Shown: one piece after another, positions 1 to 9,079 of the stretch | How the letters are laid out: every line of letters starts with the position of its first letter | Numbering within the stretch: the stretch's first letter is position 1 | DNA from: Oceanobacillus damuensis | Lineage (GTDB): Bacteria > Bacillota > Bacilli > Bacillales > Amphibacillaceae | Direction: 5' to 3' | DNA: 64,000 nt | Assembly: GCF_001618145.1 (NCBI RefSeq) | Contig: NZ_LQNF01000018.1 | Span: 18,750 to 82,749 of the forward strand | Position numbers and translations under genes: made by a program | Notes under the pieces: model-generated | What the model was told of the DNA's origin: nothing | Database searches by the model: none | Seen by the model: only the letters and a program-made list of their open reading frames with translations

Positions 1-1
1 A

Positions 2-640
2 TTTACAGATGAAGTAACCTATAGTGAAGGATCATCTTCTTATGCGTTCAAGATGTCTAAAGAGGATTTGTCAACGAGACCTCTGGTAAAAATCGCTGAT
101 GGTACCTTCGTTCAATTTTATTTTGATACATTCACTACTAAACTATCTTCCATACGGATTCTATCGGCAGAAATATTATTAAAGCATCGCCCTTATGAAA
201 TAGAATATCGCGGAAAGCTACCACAGGAGCCAAGCCTGACGGAAGAAGAATGGGCGGCAGTCGAAAAAGGAATGGAGCAGCAAGTATTTGATTTAACGAA
301 TGTGATACGTGAGCAGCATGGTAAAAGCGCGTTGGAATGGGAGGAAAGTGTCAGCGATGTAGCCTATCATCACAGCAAAGATATGGCAACGAACAATTAT
401 TTTTCCCACTACAGTCTAAATGGTGATGGATTAAAAGAGCGGTTGGAAGTTGAAAGTGTATTTTATACTTCTGCTGGAGAAAATATAGCGGCACAATATC
501 CGGATGCACCAGCCGCAATGGAAGGCTGGCTAAATAGCAGGGGACATCGCGAAGCTCTTCTTAATGATGATTATACACATATTGGAGTAGGTGTATACCA
601 GTTCTATTACACACAAAATTTCCTTGGCAAACCATTGTAA
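2..640 (+). CDS. ylbC: CAP-domain (SCP/PR1-like) protein, YlbC-like, 5' end outside window
   Basis: The frame is open from base 2, so the start lies upstream and only the last 212 residues are seen. The C-terminal half is a CAP/SCP domain: a segment beginning VFDLTNVIREQHG, then HHSKDMATNNYFSHYS, GENIA and a WLNSRGHREALLN segment, which carry the usual His/Glu cluster of the family. The part before it resembles the CAP-associated N-terminal region of Bacillus YlbC. It is the first gene of a ylbC-D-E-F-G series and ends in a strong palindromic terminator. The biochemical role of YlbC is not known; an envelope or secreted location is inferred from the family, because the signal peptide region is not in view. 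Confidence 0.85.
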   Translation, partial: FTDEVTYSEGSSSYAFKMSKEDLSTRPLVKIADGTFVQFYFDTFTTKLSSIRILSAEILLKHRPYEIEYRGKLPQEPSLTEEEWAAVEKGMEQQVFDLTNVIREQHGKSALEWEESVSDVAYHHSKDMATNNYFSHYSLNGDGLKERLEVESVFYTSAGENIAAQYPDAPAAMEGWLNSRGHREALLNDDYTHIGVGVYQFYYTQNFLGKPL

Positions 641-650
641 AGACCTGGCT

Positions 651-681
651 CACGAGGTTATATAACCTCGTGGGTTTTTTT
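651..681 (+). terminator. Terminator after ylbC
   Basis: A perfect palindrome (CACGAGGTTA/TAACCTCGTG with a minimal loop) at 651-672 is followed by GG and a run of T. It separates ylbC from ylbD. Confidence 0.9.
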
Positions 682-739
682 CTGCACAATAGTTGGGTAC
701 CCGCATAAATTAAATAGTACAGATGACTATTAATAAGGG

Positions 740-1141
740 GTGAAAAAATTGGAGGAATTACATCCGACACTGATTGCTTTTAAAGAGTTCATCAATAAAC
801 ATCCACTTCTATTAAGGGAAATCAGAAAAAGTGGAAGGTCATGGCAGGAGTATTATGAGCAATGGATATTGTTGGGGGAGGACGATCCGCACTGGGATAA
901 TTATAAAGGGGAACCATCAACAGATCACTCTCAAAATACAGATAAAACAGTTGGAAAAGATTCTGAGCTGATGAGCCAGCTGTTAAAATATACATCAAAC
1001 CTTGATATTAATAAAATGCAGGGACAGGTAAATCAATTGAGTAAGGCAATAGCAGCTATTCAGGACATGATGGAACAGTTCAAAGGGTCACAGAAAAAAG
1101 AACAGCCACCCAAGGATCCTTTCAGCTGGGTAAGGGATTGA
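740..1141 (+). CDS. ylbD: YlbD-like spore coat protein
   Basis: 133 residues, starting at GTG after a purine-rich TAAGGGG. The N-terminus (LHPTLIAFKEFINKHP, then WQEYYEQWILLGEDDPHW) matches the YlbD family, described in B. subtilis as a spore coat constituent. The middle is polar and low in complexity, and the C-terminal part contains a predicted helical segment (QVNQLSKAIAAIQDMMEQF). The gene lies directly before ylbE, with the stop and the next Shine-Dalgarno almost touching. The coat role is family knowledge; the sequence shows only the family signature and a small soluble protein. Confidence 0.85.
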   Translation: MKKLEELHPTLIAFKEFINKHPLLLREIRKSGRSWQEYYEQWILLGEDDPHWDNYKGEPSTDHSQNTDKTVGKDSELMSQLLKYTSNLDINKMQGQVNQLSKAIAAIQDMMEQFKGSQKKEQPPKDPFSWVRD

Positions 1142-1151
1142 GGTGATTAGC

Positions 1152-1385
1152 ATGGATTCTATTGTTGAGCAGTATTTGAAGCAAAATCCAGCATCGGCTG
1201 CATTTGTAAGATATAATCCGATCTGGTACCGTTATTTATCGAGAAATCCGGGCAGAATAAGGGAGATGGAAAAGGAAGCTAAAATTTTTTATGGAAAAAC
1301 ATTTCCACAACAACTTGAAAATTTAAATAACCGTATACAGATGATTAACATGCTCACGCAGGTTGCAAAGGCGATGAAGGATTAA
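1152..1385 (+). CDS. ylbE: YlbE-like protein
   Basis: 77 residues. The ATG at 1152 is chosen because GAGGTGAT sits just before it; a GTG at 1143 is in frame but lies inside that ribosome-binding site. The motif NPIWYRYLSRNPGRI followed by a basic helical C-terminus marks the YlbE family. The gene is co-directional with ylbD, 10 bases apart, so the two are probably co-transcribed. The molecular function is unknown. Confidence 0.85.
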   Translation: MDSIVEQYLKQNPASAAFVRYNPIWYRYLSRNPGRIREMEKEAKIFYGKTFPQQLENLNNRIQMINMLTQVAKAMKD

Positions 1386-1446
1386 ATCAATGTATTTTCA
1401 TTCTGGTCATTAAATGATAGTATATATAATAGTGGAGGTGTATTAG

Positions 1447-1884
1447 ATGATAGCTACATTGGAATATGTAAATATTCTGGATAGATCAGAGAAGCTTGGG
1501 AAGATGGTGATGGATTCCGAAGTTATGGAAGCATATCAGAAAACTCGTGCAGCTCTTGAAGAAGATAAAGAAGCACAAAAGCTTATAAAAGCTTTTTCAG
1601 ATATGAAAGACAATTATAATGATGTACAGCGTTTTGGGAGATACCACCCGGATTATTATGAAATTATGAAAAATGTCCGTTCCACGAAAAGGGAAATGGA
1701 TATGAACGAGAAGGTTGCAGCATTTAAAGTTGCGGAGCGAAATCTTCAGAAATTACTTGACGAGATCAGCCAATATGTCGCTAACAGCGTTAGTGAACAG
1801 ATCAAAGCACCGAAAGATGGTGCTGCTCTTAGTGATAGTGGCTGTGGATGTGGTAGTGGTGGAGCATGCGGTTGTGCTTCATAA
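1447..1884 (+). CDS. ricF: YlbF/RicF, RNase Y specificity (Y-complex) subunit
   Basis: 145 residues with a GTGGAGGTG ribosome-binding site before the ATG. It belongs to the YlbF/YmcA family of small all-helical proteins. In B. subtilis YlbF, YmcA and YaaT form a complex that binds Fe-S clusters, helps RNase Y process mRNAs and is needed for competence, sporulation and biofilm. The C-terminus carries four cysteines in CGCGSGGACGC (C133, C135, C141, C143), consistent with the cluster-binding tail. Its place between ylbE and ylbG matches B. subtilis. A stem-loop without a U tract follows the stop. Confidence 0.92.
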   Translation: MIATLEYVNILDRSEKLGKMVMDSEVMEAYQKTRAALEEDKEAQKLIKAFSDMKDNYNDVQRFGRYHPDYYEIMKNVRSTKREMDMNEKVAAFKVAERNLQKLLDEISQYVANSVSEQIKAPKDGAALSDSGCGCGSGGACGCAS

Positions 1885-1897
1885 TGAATCAGTACAT

Positions 1898-1920
1898 GCC
1901 TTCAGATAAATTCTGAAGGC
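1898..1920 (+). other. Perfect stem-loop after ricF
   Basis: GCCTTCAG pairs exactly with CTGAAGGC across a 7-base loop. No T run follows, so it may act as a 3' end stabiliser or a weak terminator, not a classical intrinsic terminator. Confidence 0.6.
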
Positions 1921-2021
1921 TCCTGATATTAATACATATTTGAAGTGATTTCATTCCACCTGCAACGGGCAGTAAGAACCATGAAAGGAAGTTTCACTTT
2001 AAAAGGAAGAGAGGGTTTTCA

Positions 2022-2297
2022 ATGAAAACTGATCGGCAAGGTATCGTTGTCTGGTTCCAACATATGAAGAACCTTAAACAGCTTAAAAGATATGGAAATT
2101 TGATTTATTCTTCCCGAAGACTTAGATATGCTGTAATATATGTGAATCGTGAAGAAATCGAAGAAGTTGAAATGAAAATAATGAAGCATTCTTTTGTTTC
2201 CAAAATTGAGAGATCCTATAAACCGTTTGTACGTACTGATTATGAAAATGCTAAACCAGACAAAGCAAAACAATATGATTATAAAATGGGCATTTAA
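2022..2297 (+). CDS. ylbG: YlbG, DUF2129 family protein
   Basis: 91 residues. The start RQGIVVWFQHMKNLKQLKRYG and the later RYAVIYVNREE are the DUF2129 signature. It is a small basic soluble protein that always accompanies ylbF in Bacillaceae. An AGAGAGGG stretch lies 5-12 bases before the ATG. No activity is established for the family, though its position next to ricF and rsmD hints at RNA metabolism (inference). It ends in a strong terminator. Confidence 0.88.
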   Translation: MKTDRQGIVVWFQHMKNLKQLKRYGNLIYSSRRLRYAVIYVNREEIEEVEMKIMKHSFVSKIERSYKPFVRTDYENAKPDKAKQYDYKMGI

Positions 2298-2334
2298 ACC
2301 TTTGTGAATCAAAAGTATTCACGAAGGTTTTTAA
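2297..2334 (+). terminator. Terminator after ylbG
   Basis: AACCTTTGTGAAT (2297-2309) pairs with ATTCACGAAGGTT (2317-2329), followed by a T run. Confidence 0.88.
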
Positions 2335-2349
2335 TATGCTTCTGAAGTA

Positions 2350-2740
2350 GATAACGAGTGGAAGCAATAGCACAATCTATTGACCAAAAATCGCTCCGCT
2401 CTTTGTGTTTCCTGTATCTCCGCCGGCTCAGTCCAGTCCATACGCTCCTGACCAGTCGCCTCCGCTTTTGTTACGTCCAGCTCCGGCTCATAGAAACTCC
2501 CGTCATAAGCAATGGACACTTCGTACAGGGAAGTACACCTGTACTACGGTCCCTTGCTTATGCGTCCGTTTCTGACCAATCGCCTCCGCTTTTGTTGTTA
2601 CACAAAAAGAAAAACCTGCAGAATATTTTTCTGCAGGTCCCTTTGTTTCCGTTTGAAACAAAAAGGCAAAGGGAGAGGAGAAACCGGAGGAAGAACTTAT
2701 GGGGAAGTGTAAGTCTTCTCCGCTTTTGAAACAACCAAAC
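2350..2740 (+). repeat. Family C intergenic repeat (copy C1, with a partial tandem unit) and hairpins
   Basis: The 590-base gap between ylbG and rsmD holds no credible gene. The part at about 2473-2598 (ACGTCCAGCTCCGGCTC, then CTTGCTTATGCGTCCG and CGCCTCCGCTTTTGTT) recurs at 31678-31895 and in other forms elsewhere. A degraded half-unit ending in the same CGCCTCCGCTTTTGTT precedes it at about 2395-2472. Downstream lie two hairpins: CCTGCAG/CTGCAGG (about 2613-2637) and CCCTTTGTTTC/GAAAC plus CAAAGGG (2639-2673). The reading frames that cross this DNA look like artefacts of repeat sequence. Confidence 0.65.
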
Positions 2741-2886
2741 TAACGATTAGTTGAATCATTATGATATTATGGACATTGTAAGAAAATATATACATCGCTA
2801 ATCAATAAACCATTCTTTTCTCGGTTTTCTAAATAATCATTTTATGATAGGATTAGTGACGAATAGCGTCAAATAGAGGTGGATAC

Positions 2887-3441
2887 ATGCGAGTTATAGC
2901 TGGTAATTTAAAAGGAAGACAGTTAAAAGCAGTTCCGGGAAAATCGACAAGACCAACTACGGATAAGGTGAAGGAATCTGTCTTTCAAGTAATGGGCCCA
3001 TTTTTTGATGGAGGGAAGGTTCTGGACTTGTTTGCAGGGAGTGGCTCCTTAGGTATAGAGGCGATGAGCCGTGGCATGGATTATGGTGTATTTGTAGATA
3101 AACACCCAAAGGCAATACATATCATAAATGAAAACCTTAAATTATTGAAACTTGATCAAAATTCGGAGGTTTATCGGGCAGAAGCACATAGAGCTTTGAA
3201 AGCAGCTGCTAAACGCGAGCTTACGTTCGATTTGATTATACTCGATCCGCCATATGGCCAGGTCAATTATGAGGACATTCTAAAAGCAATTTTAGAATTG
3301 AATTTAATTCGTGCCGGGGGAACAATATATTGTGAACACGATTTATCTGAGAAATTACCTGGCAAACTCCAGGAACTTGAAGCATTCAAAGAGGACCGCT
3401 TCGGTGGCACGATAGGTATTACTATATATAAAGCACAGTAA
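2887..3441 (+). CDS. rsmD: 16S rRNA (guanine966-N2)-methyltransferase RsmD
   Basis: 184 residues, start ATG after GAGGTGGATAC. A Rossmann-fold methyltransferase: the SAM-binding loop is VLDLFAGSGSLGIEAMSRG (residues about 46-64) and the catalytic NPPY-type motif is LDPPYGQ (about 119-125). It methylates G966 of 16S rRNA from SAM during 30S assembly. It is followed 12 bases later by coaD, the usual pair in Bacillaceae (ylbH-coaD). Confidence 0.95.
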   Translation: MRVIAGNLKGRQLKAVPGKSTRPTTDKVKESVFQVMGPFFDGGKVLDLFAGSGSLGIEAMSRGMDYGVFVDKHPKAIHIINENLKLLKLDQNSEVYRAEAHRALKAAAKRELTFDLIILDPPYGQVNYEDILKAILELNLIRAGGTIYCEHDLSEKLPGKLQELEAFKEDRFGGTIGITIYKAQ

Positions 3442-3937
<496 letters not shown>

Positions 3938-3939
<2 letters not shown>

Positions 3940-3967
3940 AAAGATGGCAGATGCCATCTTTTTATTT
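3938..3967 (+). terminator. Terminator after coaD
   Basis: AAAAAGATGGC and GCCATCTTTTT form an 11-bp stem around a 4-base loop; the stem overlaps the coaD stop codon. Confidence 0.9.
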
Positions 3968-3970
3968 AAC

Positions 3971-4597
3971 CCAACTTTAGTATCAATAAAACTAGGTTCA
4001 CTCATTTAACTATAGTAATCATAGAACTTCTTAACAATGCCTTGCTAACTTGATAAAAAGAAGGCTGTTTGCAAGTTCTATTTTTAAAGTTTTGTTGCTT
4101 CATAAGCGCCGCAGTTTCTGTAAAATGCGAAGTAATTTGAATTTATTTCCGGTGATATGCGCATTTGCTGCCGTCCGGGATCGCTCTGGGCGGATGCGCA
4201 TCCTTAGGTCACGGCCTCAGCTCCGAAGAGAAAACCACTCTTCTGGTCTTCGGACACGTGCTTTTCCCGCAGGAGTCGACTGCCTGCCGCTCCCCCGAAC
4301 TGGTAAAGCTGTATAATTAGATTTTGTTATTAAGGATGCAGTTTATTAACAGCAAACTTAACCAGCTCGGGGAAATACACGGAGACACCAACGGGAGGAA
4401 AGGCATAGGTGAGACACTGAAATGCGCTAGCATGAAGGGGCTCACCAGCCGCCTTAGGATGCGCGCAGTGTATTTTCCCTGAGCGGTCGCCGAAGCCACT
4501 TGTCTTAGCCTAGTTCGCATTTTATATCAAATGTGAAATAAAATGAACAGGATACTAGATGTATCCAGAATGCCACGACAGTTAATCCTAAGTCACC
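3971..4597 (-). repeat. Composite repeat, copy 1 (flanks in reverse orientation, core A-B forward)
   Basis: Non-coding element shared with 11782-12457, 57467-58121 and 63269 onward. Here the R flank is read in reverse (CAACTTT at the outer end, GCAGTTTCTGTAAA at about 4110-4125), then module A (about 4171-4303), a linker, module B (about 4362-4491), then the reversed L flank beginning TTCGCATTTTATATCAAA. The outer L end TAAGTCA lies near 4590. Each module has complementary ends and can fold as a long stem-loop. The frames crossing it contain only translated repeat and are not genes. Confidence 0.75.
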
Positions 4598-4633
4598 ATA
4601 AGCAGTATCTCCAGCCTTCTATGCTCCAAAACC

Positions 4634-5863
4634 TTACTCCGCTATAGTGGAGTTTTTTAATCTTTTATATAAAATAATAGCAGAGATTGCCAGAAAGCTA
4701 ATCGTGATCAATGGCCCAAAATCCTTCAAGCAGTTTAAAATTGTATGCCACATGTTATCTGTAACTCCATCTTGTGAAACAGGTATTTCATTCAGTTCCA
4801 ATGTGTGCCTGTCCAGGTAAAGAGGTTTAAACAGAATAACTGTTAAAATAACCGCAAACGTTCCATGAAGGAGGCGCGCAAAGAAATAGGGAGTGAATCG
4901 GATATCCGTCTTTGCAAGGATACTCGCTACTTGTGCATGAATAGATAAGCCATTGAAACCTAGTATAAAACTTACAAGAATTGCTTTAGGAAGAAGGGAA
5001 TCTGTTGTTGTTTGTGAAATCATATTTGCTCCGATTGTAATCTCAAACACCCCAGAGATGAACGGAAGCGCTAAATCCGCAGGCAGCCCCAATCCTTTTA
5101 AAATCTGTTCGCCAATCAGGGCGATTGCCGGTGAAATGCCGAGAAGGAATAACAATTTTATCAGCACCGAAAAAAGGATAATAAATCCTCCAATCATCAC
5201 TAATGTTTTAATTGAATGCAAGACAGCATCCCCAAGAATTTCACCTAATGGTTTGTTTTCCTTCATGCGTGTTTCATGCATTTCCATAAAAGCTCTTATG
5301 ATGGAAATTTTAGGTTTTCGTCGCTCGCCCATTCGTTGCAGCTTGCTTTCGTTCCTTCCATGGAATCGCATGCATACCCCGACAAGAGCATTGCTTAAAT
5401 AATGGCAAAACGCCAATAAAGTACCCAGTTTTAAATCATGAAAAAAACCTGCAGAGATTGCTCCAAAAATAAATAATGGACTGGAATTATTTGTAAATGA
5501 TACAAGTCTTTCGGCTTCAATCTTGGTTAGTTGCTTTTCTTCCCGCAAGCGTGCAGTAATTTTTGCTCCTGTAGGATATCCACTGGCCATGCCCATCATC
5601 CATCCGAAACTGCCTGCACCAGGAACATTAAATAACGGCCGCATAATTGGTTCAAACAAAGTCCCGATAAATTTGACAACTCCGAACGCAAGTAATAATT
5701 CTGCAGTAATGAAAAATGGAAGAAGTGATGGAAATACTACTTCCCCCCACATGTTCAGTCCTCGGATGGCGGCCTCCAGAGCCTGGTCCGGAAAGCTGAT
5801 AAGAGAAATAGTCAAAATGAATGCAAAACTTGAATAAATAAAAGTTTTTATGATTTGCTTCAA
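4634..5863 (-). CDS. ylbJ: YlbJ, sporulation integral membrane protein
   Basis: 409 residues on the reverse strand; TTG start chosen because AGGGGGC lies 6 bases before it. It is a multi-pass membrane protein with nucleoside-recognition (Gate)-type repeats: FPSLLPFFITAELLLAFG, a GMASGYPTGAKITARL loop and LGFNGLSIHAQVASILA. In B. subtilis YlbJ is made under sigma-E control and is needed for heat-resistant spores. It is transcribed toward the composite repeat and away from ylbL. The substrate is unknown. A small hairpin with a T run on the + strand overlaps its last codons. Confidence 0.92.
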   Translation of the reverse strand: MKQIIKTFIYSSFAFILTISLISFPDQALEAAIRGLNMWGEVVFPSLLPFFITAELLLAFGVVKFIGTLFEPIMRPLFNVPGAGSFGWMMGMASGYPTGAKITARLREEKQLTKIEAERLVSFTNNSSPLFIFGAISAGFFHDLKLGTLLAFCHYLSNALVGVCMRFHGRNESKLQRMGERRKPKISIIRAFMEMHETRMKENKPLGEILGDAVLHSIKTLVMIGGFIILFSVLIKLLFLLGISPAIALIGEQILKGLGLPADLALPFISGVFEITIGANMISQTTTDSLLPKAILVSFILGFNGLSIHAQVASILAKTDIRFTPYFFARLLHGTFAVILTVILFKPLYLDRHTLELNEIPVSQDGVTDNMWHTILNCLKDFGPLITISFLAISAIILYKRLKNSTIAE

Positions 5864-6055
5864 TAGAAAGCCCCCTAAATAATGAGCCTAGCTCTGTACA
5901 ACTTATTTCGTTAGTAGTAGAATTATTCTAGCTTGTTTTAACCGAAGAATCGTTTTTAGTACAAGTCTGTACAATATACGCTCATACATAGGTTAAATAT
6001 TCCATAGACATGTTAAAGAATTGTTTTCGGAGTTAGGAAGGAGCAATAAGACACG

Positions 6056-7072
6056 ATGAAAGTGACCAAAAGAAATATTATATTTTTTATCATTACGGTT
6101 GCCTTAGTGTATTTTTTAGGTGCATATCAATTACCTTATTATATTCAAAAGCCAGGCGGTGCTAATCCATTGAATCCAATTGTCGAAGTAGTTGATGGGT
6201 ATGATAGTGAGGGAGACATGCATCTTGTGACGGTTAGTGGACTTCAGGCGACACCAATACAGTACCTCTTTGCAAAAATGTTTTCATATCAGGATATCCT
6301 TCCAATGTCAGAGGTATTTCCAGAGGGAATCTCACAGGATGATTATATGCATGCACAGCTTCAGGTGATGGAAAGTTCGCAGGAAGCAGCGACTGTGGTG
6401 GCATATGAAGCAGCAGGAGAGAACATAACCATTGACTATGATGGGGTATACGTTGTGTCCGTGGTTGAAGGTATGCCTGCTGAAGGGATACTTGAAACTG
6501 GTGATCGTATCATCGGCATTGATGGCAATGAAATTAAAGACGCTGCAGATTTAACTGATTATGTGGACACAAAACAGGCAGAGGACACAATTACGATTGA
6601 ATTTGTACGTAATGATCAGACGATGCGTGAAGCAATAATGCTGGAAGAGTTTAGTGATATTGACAATAAAGTCGGAATCGGCATCAGTCTCGTAACAGAC
6701 CGAAATGTTACAGTCGACCCGGAAATTCAATTTTCCAGTGGGAATATTGGGGGACCGAGTGCCGGGCTAATGTTTTCCTTGGAAATTTATGATCAATTGA
6801 CTGAAGAAGATCTTACAAAAGGCAAGGAAATTGCTGGTACAGGAGAAGTGGATTATGAAGGAAATGTACGTCGCATCGGTGGCATCGATAAGAAGATAGT
6901 GGCTGCTGAAAGGGAAGGAATCGATATATTTTTTGCTCCTTACGAGAATGGTGCAGAGAATTCCAATTATCAGCTTGCTGTGAAGACTGCAGAAGAAATT
7001 GGAACAGATATGGAAATTGTACCAGTAGATACTTTCGAAGATGCTTTGAACTATTTGCAACAAACACAATAG
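6056..7072 (+). CDS. ylbL: YlbL, membrane-anchored PDZ and Lon-type (S16) serine protease
   Basis: 338 residues. One N-terminal membrane segment (about residues 6-23), a PDZ domain (about 120-190, with GVYVVSVVEGMPAEGILETG) and a C-terminal Lon-like protease domain. The catalytic Ser is S235 in GGPSAGLMFSL and the Lys is K279 or K280 in IGGIDKKIVAA. The active site faces outside, judging from the single N-terminal anchor. In B. subtilis YlbL helps remove the SOS division inhibitor YneA. It is divergent from ylbJ and convergent with tmcAL. Confidence 0.93.
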   Translation: MKVTKRNIIFFIITVALVYFLGAYQLPYYIQKPGGANPLNPIVEVVDGYDSEGDMHLVTVSGLQATPIQYLFAKMFSYQDILPMSEVFPEGISQDDYMHAQLQVMESSQEAATVVAYEAAGENITIDYDGVYVVSVVEGMPAEGILETGDRIIGIDGNEIKDAADLTDYVDTKQAEDTITIEFVRNDQTMREAIMLEEFSDIDNKVGIGISLVTDRNVTVDPEIQFSSGNIGGPSAGLMFSLEIYDQLTEEDLTKGKEIAGTGEVDYEGNVRRIGGIDKKIVAAEREGIDIFFAPYENGAENSNYQLAVKTAEEIGTDMEIVPVDTFEDALNYLQQTQ

Positions 7073-7087
7073 CATAAGGATATATTC

Positions 7088-7117
7088 AAAAATAGACCTG
7101 TCATCAGGTCTATTTTT
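7088..7117. terminator. Bidirectional terminator between ylbL and tmcAL
   Basis: AAAAATAGACCTG and CAGGTCTATTTTT form a 13-bp stem around a 4-base loop, with T runs on both strands. It overlaps the tmcAL stop codon and serves the two convergent genes. Confidence 0.92.
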
Positions 7118-8321
7118 GGATAATTGGTGTCTGTAATTCCTGCTTAAAGAGCAGGTTTCTTTTCCGTGAAGGCAGAATACTATAATAAGCATGTGCAGCC
7201 TTTTCCTCTATTGACAAGACGGATGGCTGCCGGCGAGTTAGTTTAGAAACAAGCGGTACATTCATCAGCTTCTTTTGTCTGTTTAAATATTCTCTGCCTC
7301 TTTGAGTCATTCCGAGAACACGAACGTATGGAACCGTTTGAATAGGAATCTCTGACAGATCAGCTTTTTTTGTATTTGTTAAAATATGTACAAATATGCG
7401 CTGAATTCTTGTCCAGGTATAGCGTTTGGTTTTGATTGCCTCAACCCAGTCATAAAAAGACGTCGCATGGTGAACTGTTTTTAGGATTCTGTTTTCCAAA
7501 CCTTCCTCAACGTCCTGAATCGCTGCGATTTCATTGGCAGACATTGTCATAACACGATAGGAAAGAATTGGAAAGTAATTTTCCCACGCATGCCATACAG
7601 ATGCTTTATCTTTGTATAGCATTAATTGTTTCGCGGTTTCTTCGGGCATAGTCGATTTGATTTCTGACGTTAACGAATCGTTCTTCAGCATTTCTTTTCT
7701 GATACTTGTGGCACTGGCAATCTCGCTGGCGATTGTTTGATCATGAAAATCATTGTTCGTACGTTGGATGGTTAAAGGAGCAATATCCAAGTTGTTTTCC
7801 ATGATTGCTTTTACATAGCTGTAACCAAGAATATTGTTCGGTTTTGACAGATCCATATTTTTGTCTGTTAAACCTATATGCTGATAGGCACGCTTGCTCG
7901 CTTCCGGGTAGGAGAGACCCTGGTCTAAGAATTGTTTTAATGTTATTTTAAACTCGGACTCTTTTTCTTTGAAGTAATAATAACTTGTTTTGAAATTCGA
8001 AATGGAACCAGACTCACTTCCAAAACAAATGCTGGACACTCCGGCCTCGCTTAACGTTTTAACGGCACCATCTGCGAATAAATCACTATGCTGTACCGCA
8101 TATATGTATGGTAGTTCTAGAATAATATCAATACCTGTCTGTAAAGCAGCAGATGCACGGTGGAATTTATCTATGACAGCGGGCTCTCCGCGCTGAAGAA
8201 AATTACCGCTCATTACAGCTATCATACAGTCTGCACCGGATTGTTTACGTGCTTCTTCTATATGGTAGACATGTCCATTATGGAACGGATTATATTCGAC
8301 GATCAGACCACAAGCATTCAT
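7110..8321 (-). CDS. tmcAL: tRNA(Met) cytidine acetate ligase TmcAL (YlbM)
   Basis: 403 residues, reverse strand. The N-terminus MNACGLIVEYNPFHNGHVYH has the nucleotidyltransferase HxGH motif; AVMSGNFLQRGEPAVIDKF and ELPYIYAVQHSDLFADGAV follow. TmcAL activates acetate with ATP and places it on C34 of elongator tRNA-Met (ac4C34) for accurate AUG decoding. Length and position next to ylbL and ylbN match B. subtilis ylbM. It is divergent from ylbN. Confidence 0.93.
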   Translation of the reverse strand: MNACGLIVEYNPFHNGHVYHIEEARKQSGADCMIAVMSGNFLQRGEPAVIDKFHRASAALQTGIDIILELPYIYAVQHSDLFADGAVKTLSEAGVSSICFGSESGSISNFKTSYYYFKEKESEFKITLKQFLDQGLSYPEASKRAYQHIGLTDKNMDLSKPNNILGYSYVKAIMENNLDIAPLTIQRTNNDFHDQTIASEIASATSIRKEMLKNDSLTSEIKSTMPEETAKQLMLYKDKASVWHAWENYFPILSYRVMTMSANEIAAIQDVEEGLENRILKTVHHATSFYDWVEAIKTKRYTWTRIQRIFVHILTNTKKADLSEIPIQTVPYVRVLGMTQRGREYLNRQKKLMNVPLVSKLTRRQPSVLSIEEKAAHAYYSILPSRKRNLLFKQELQTPIIQK

Positions 8322-8447
8322 AAATTCAACTCCTAGTATCGGCTGTTAATTATTGTAACAAATTATTAATTGCACTGCATCCTAGAGTATTATATGATTA
8401 GTAAAAACAGGAGCGGGAAATATAGTAGTAAGTGTAAAGAAAATATG

Positions 8448-8476
8448 TTGACAAAAGTTCTTTTTTCTTTTAAAAT
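8448..8476 (+). promoter_or_regulatory. Sigma-A promoter for ylbN-rpmF
   Basis: TTGACA at 8448-8453, a 17-base spacer and TAAAAT at 8471-8476, 28 bases before the ylbN start. Confidence 0.75.
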
Positions 8477-8503
8477 AACTCTTGTTGCCTAGAGGTGATA
8501 ATA

Positions 8504-9034
8504 ATGAAATTAACACTAAGCCAAATCAGAAAAACCGCGGCTAATAAACCCTTTGAATTTGATGAGATGGTGGATGTTTCCGAGCTGGAAACAATGAATA
8601 ATGATATACGCGAAATAAAACCTGTCCGGGTTCATGGGAAAGCTGACATTCAAGGGGAACAGTTCTTTTTCTCATTTCAGATTGAAGGAGAAATGATTTT
8701 ACCTTGTGCCAGAACACTGGTTGATGTCCCTTATCCATTTACAGTCAAAGCGAGCGAAATCTTTTCCACATCTTCCTATTATGGAAGCGATGAAGCGGAA
8801 AATGAAATTCATCCAATAAATGGAGAAGTTCTTGACTTAACGCCATATATCAAGGAAAATATAATATTGGAAATTCCTTTTCGTGTATTTTCCAAAGAGA
8901 CTAATCCGAAAGAAGGAGCACCTTCTCAAGGTAATGGATGGGAATTTATTTCAGAAGTAAAAGAAGAGAAGAAAATAGATCCCCGTTTTAAAAAATTGGA
9001 GTCTTTGCTTGAAAAGAAAAAGAAAGAAAAATAA
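8504..9034 (+). CDS. ylbN: YlbN, YceD/DUF177 family protein
   Basis: 176 residues from the ATG at 8504, which has GAGGTGAT in front; an in-frame GTG at 8495 lies inside that site. DUF177 proteins are encoded before rpmF across bacteria. The core PCARTLVDVPYPFTVKASEIF and the segment VLDLTPYIKENIILEIPFRV fit the family, followed by a lysine-rich tail (LESLLEKKKKEK). A role in 23S rRNA or 50S biogenesis is reported for homologues in other lineages; here it is inferred from the family and the rpmF linkage. Confidence 0.9.
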   Translation: MKLTLSQIRKTAANKPFEFDEMVDVSELETMNNDIREIKPVRVHGKADIQGEQFFFSFQIEGEMILPCARTLVDVPYPFTVKASEIFSTSSYYGSDEAENEIHPINGEVLDLTPYIKENIILEIPFRVFSKETNPKEGAPSQGNGWEFISEVKEEKKIDPRFKKLESLLEKKKKEK

Positions 9035-9079
9035 GAATCACTATTCAAGTTTTACTTTCGTTTGAAGGAGGTGTAAGTC

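Noticed and set aside
2358..2729. A 123-codon frame between ylbG and rsmD
   Set aside because: Runs through family C repeat sequence and two hairpins; composition is that of translated repeat.
4634..4660. Hairpin with T run on the + strand at the end of ylbJ
   Set aside because: It is mostly the last codons of ylbJ, with a short stem; no + strand gene ends there apart from the repeat, so it is not listed as a terminator.
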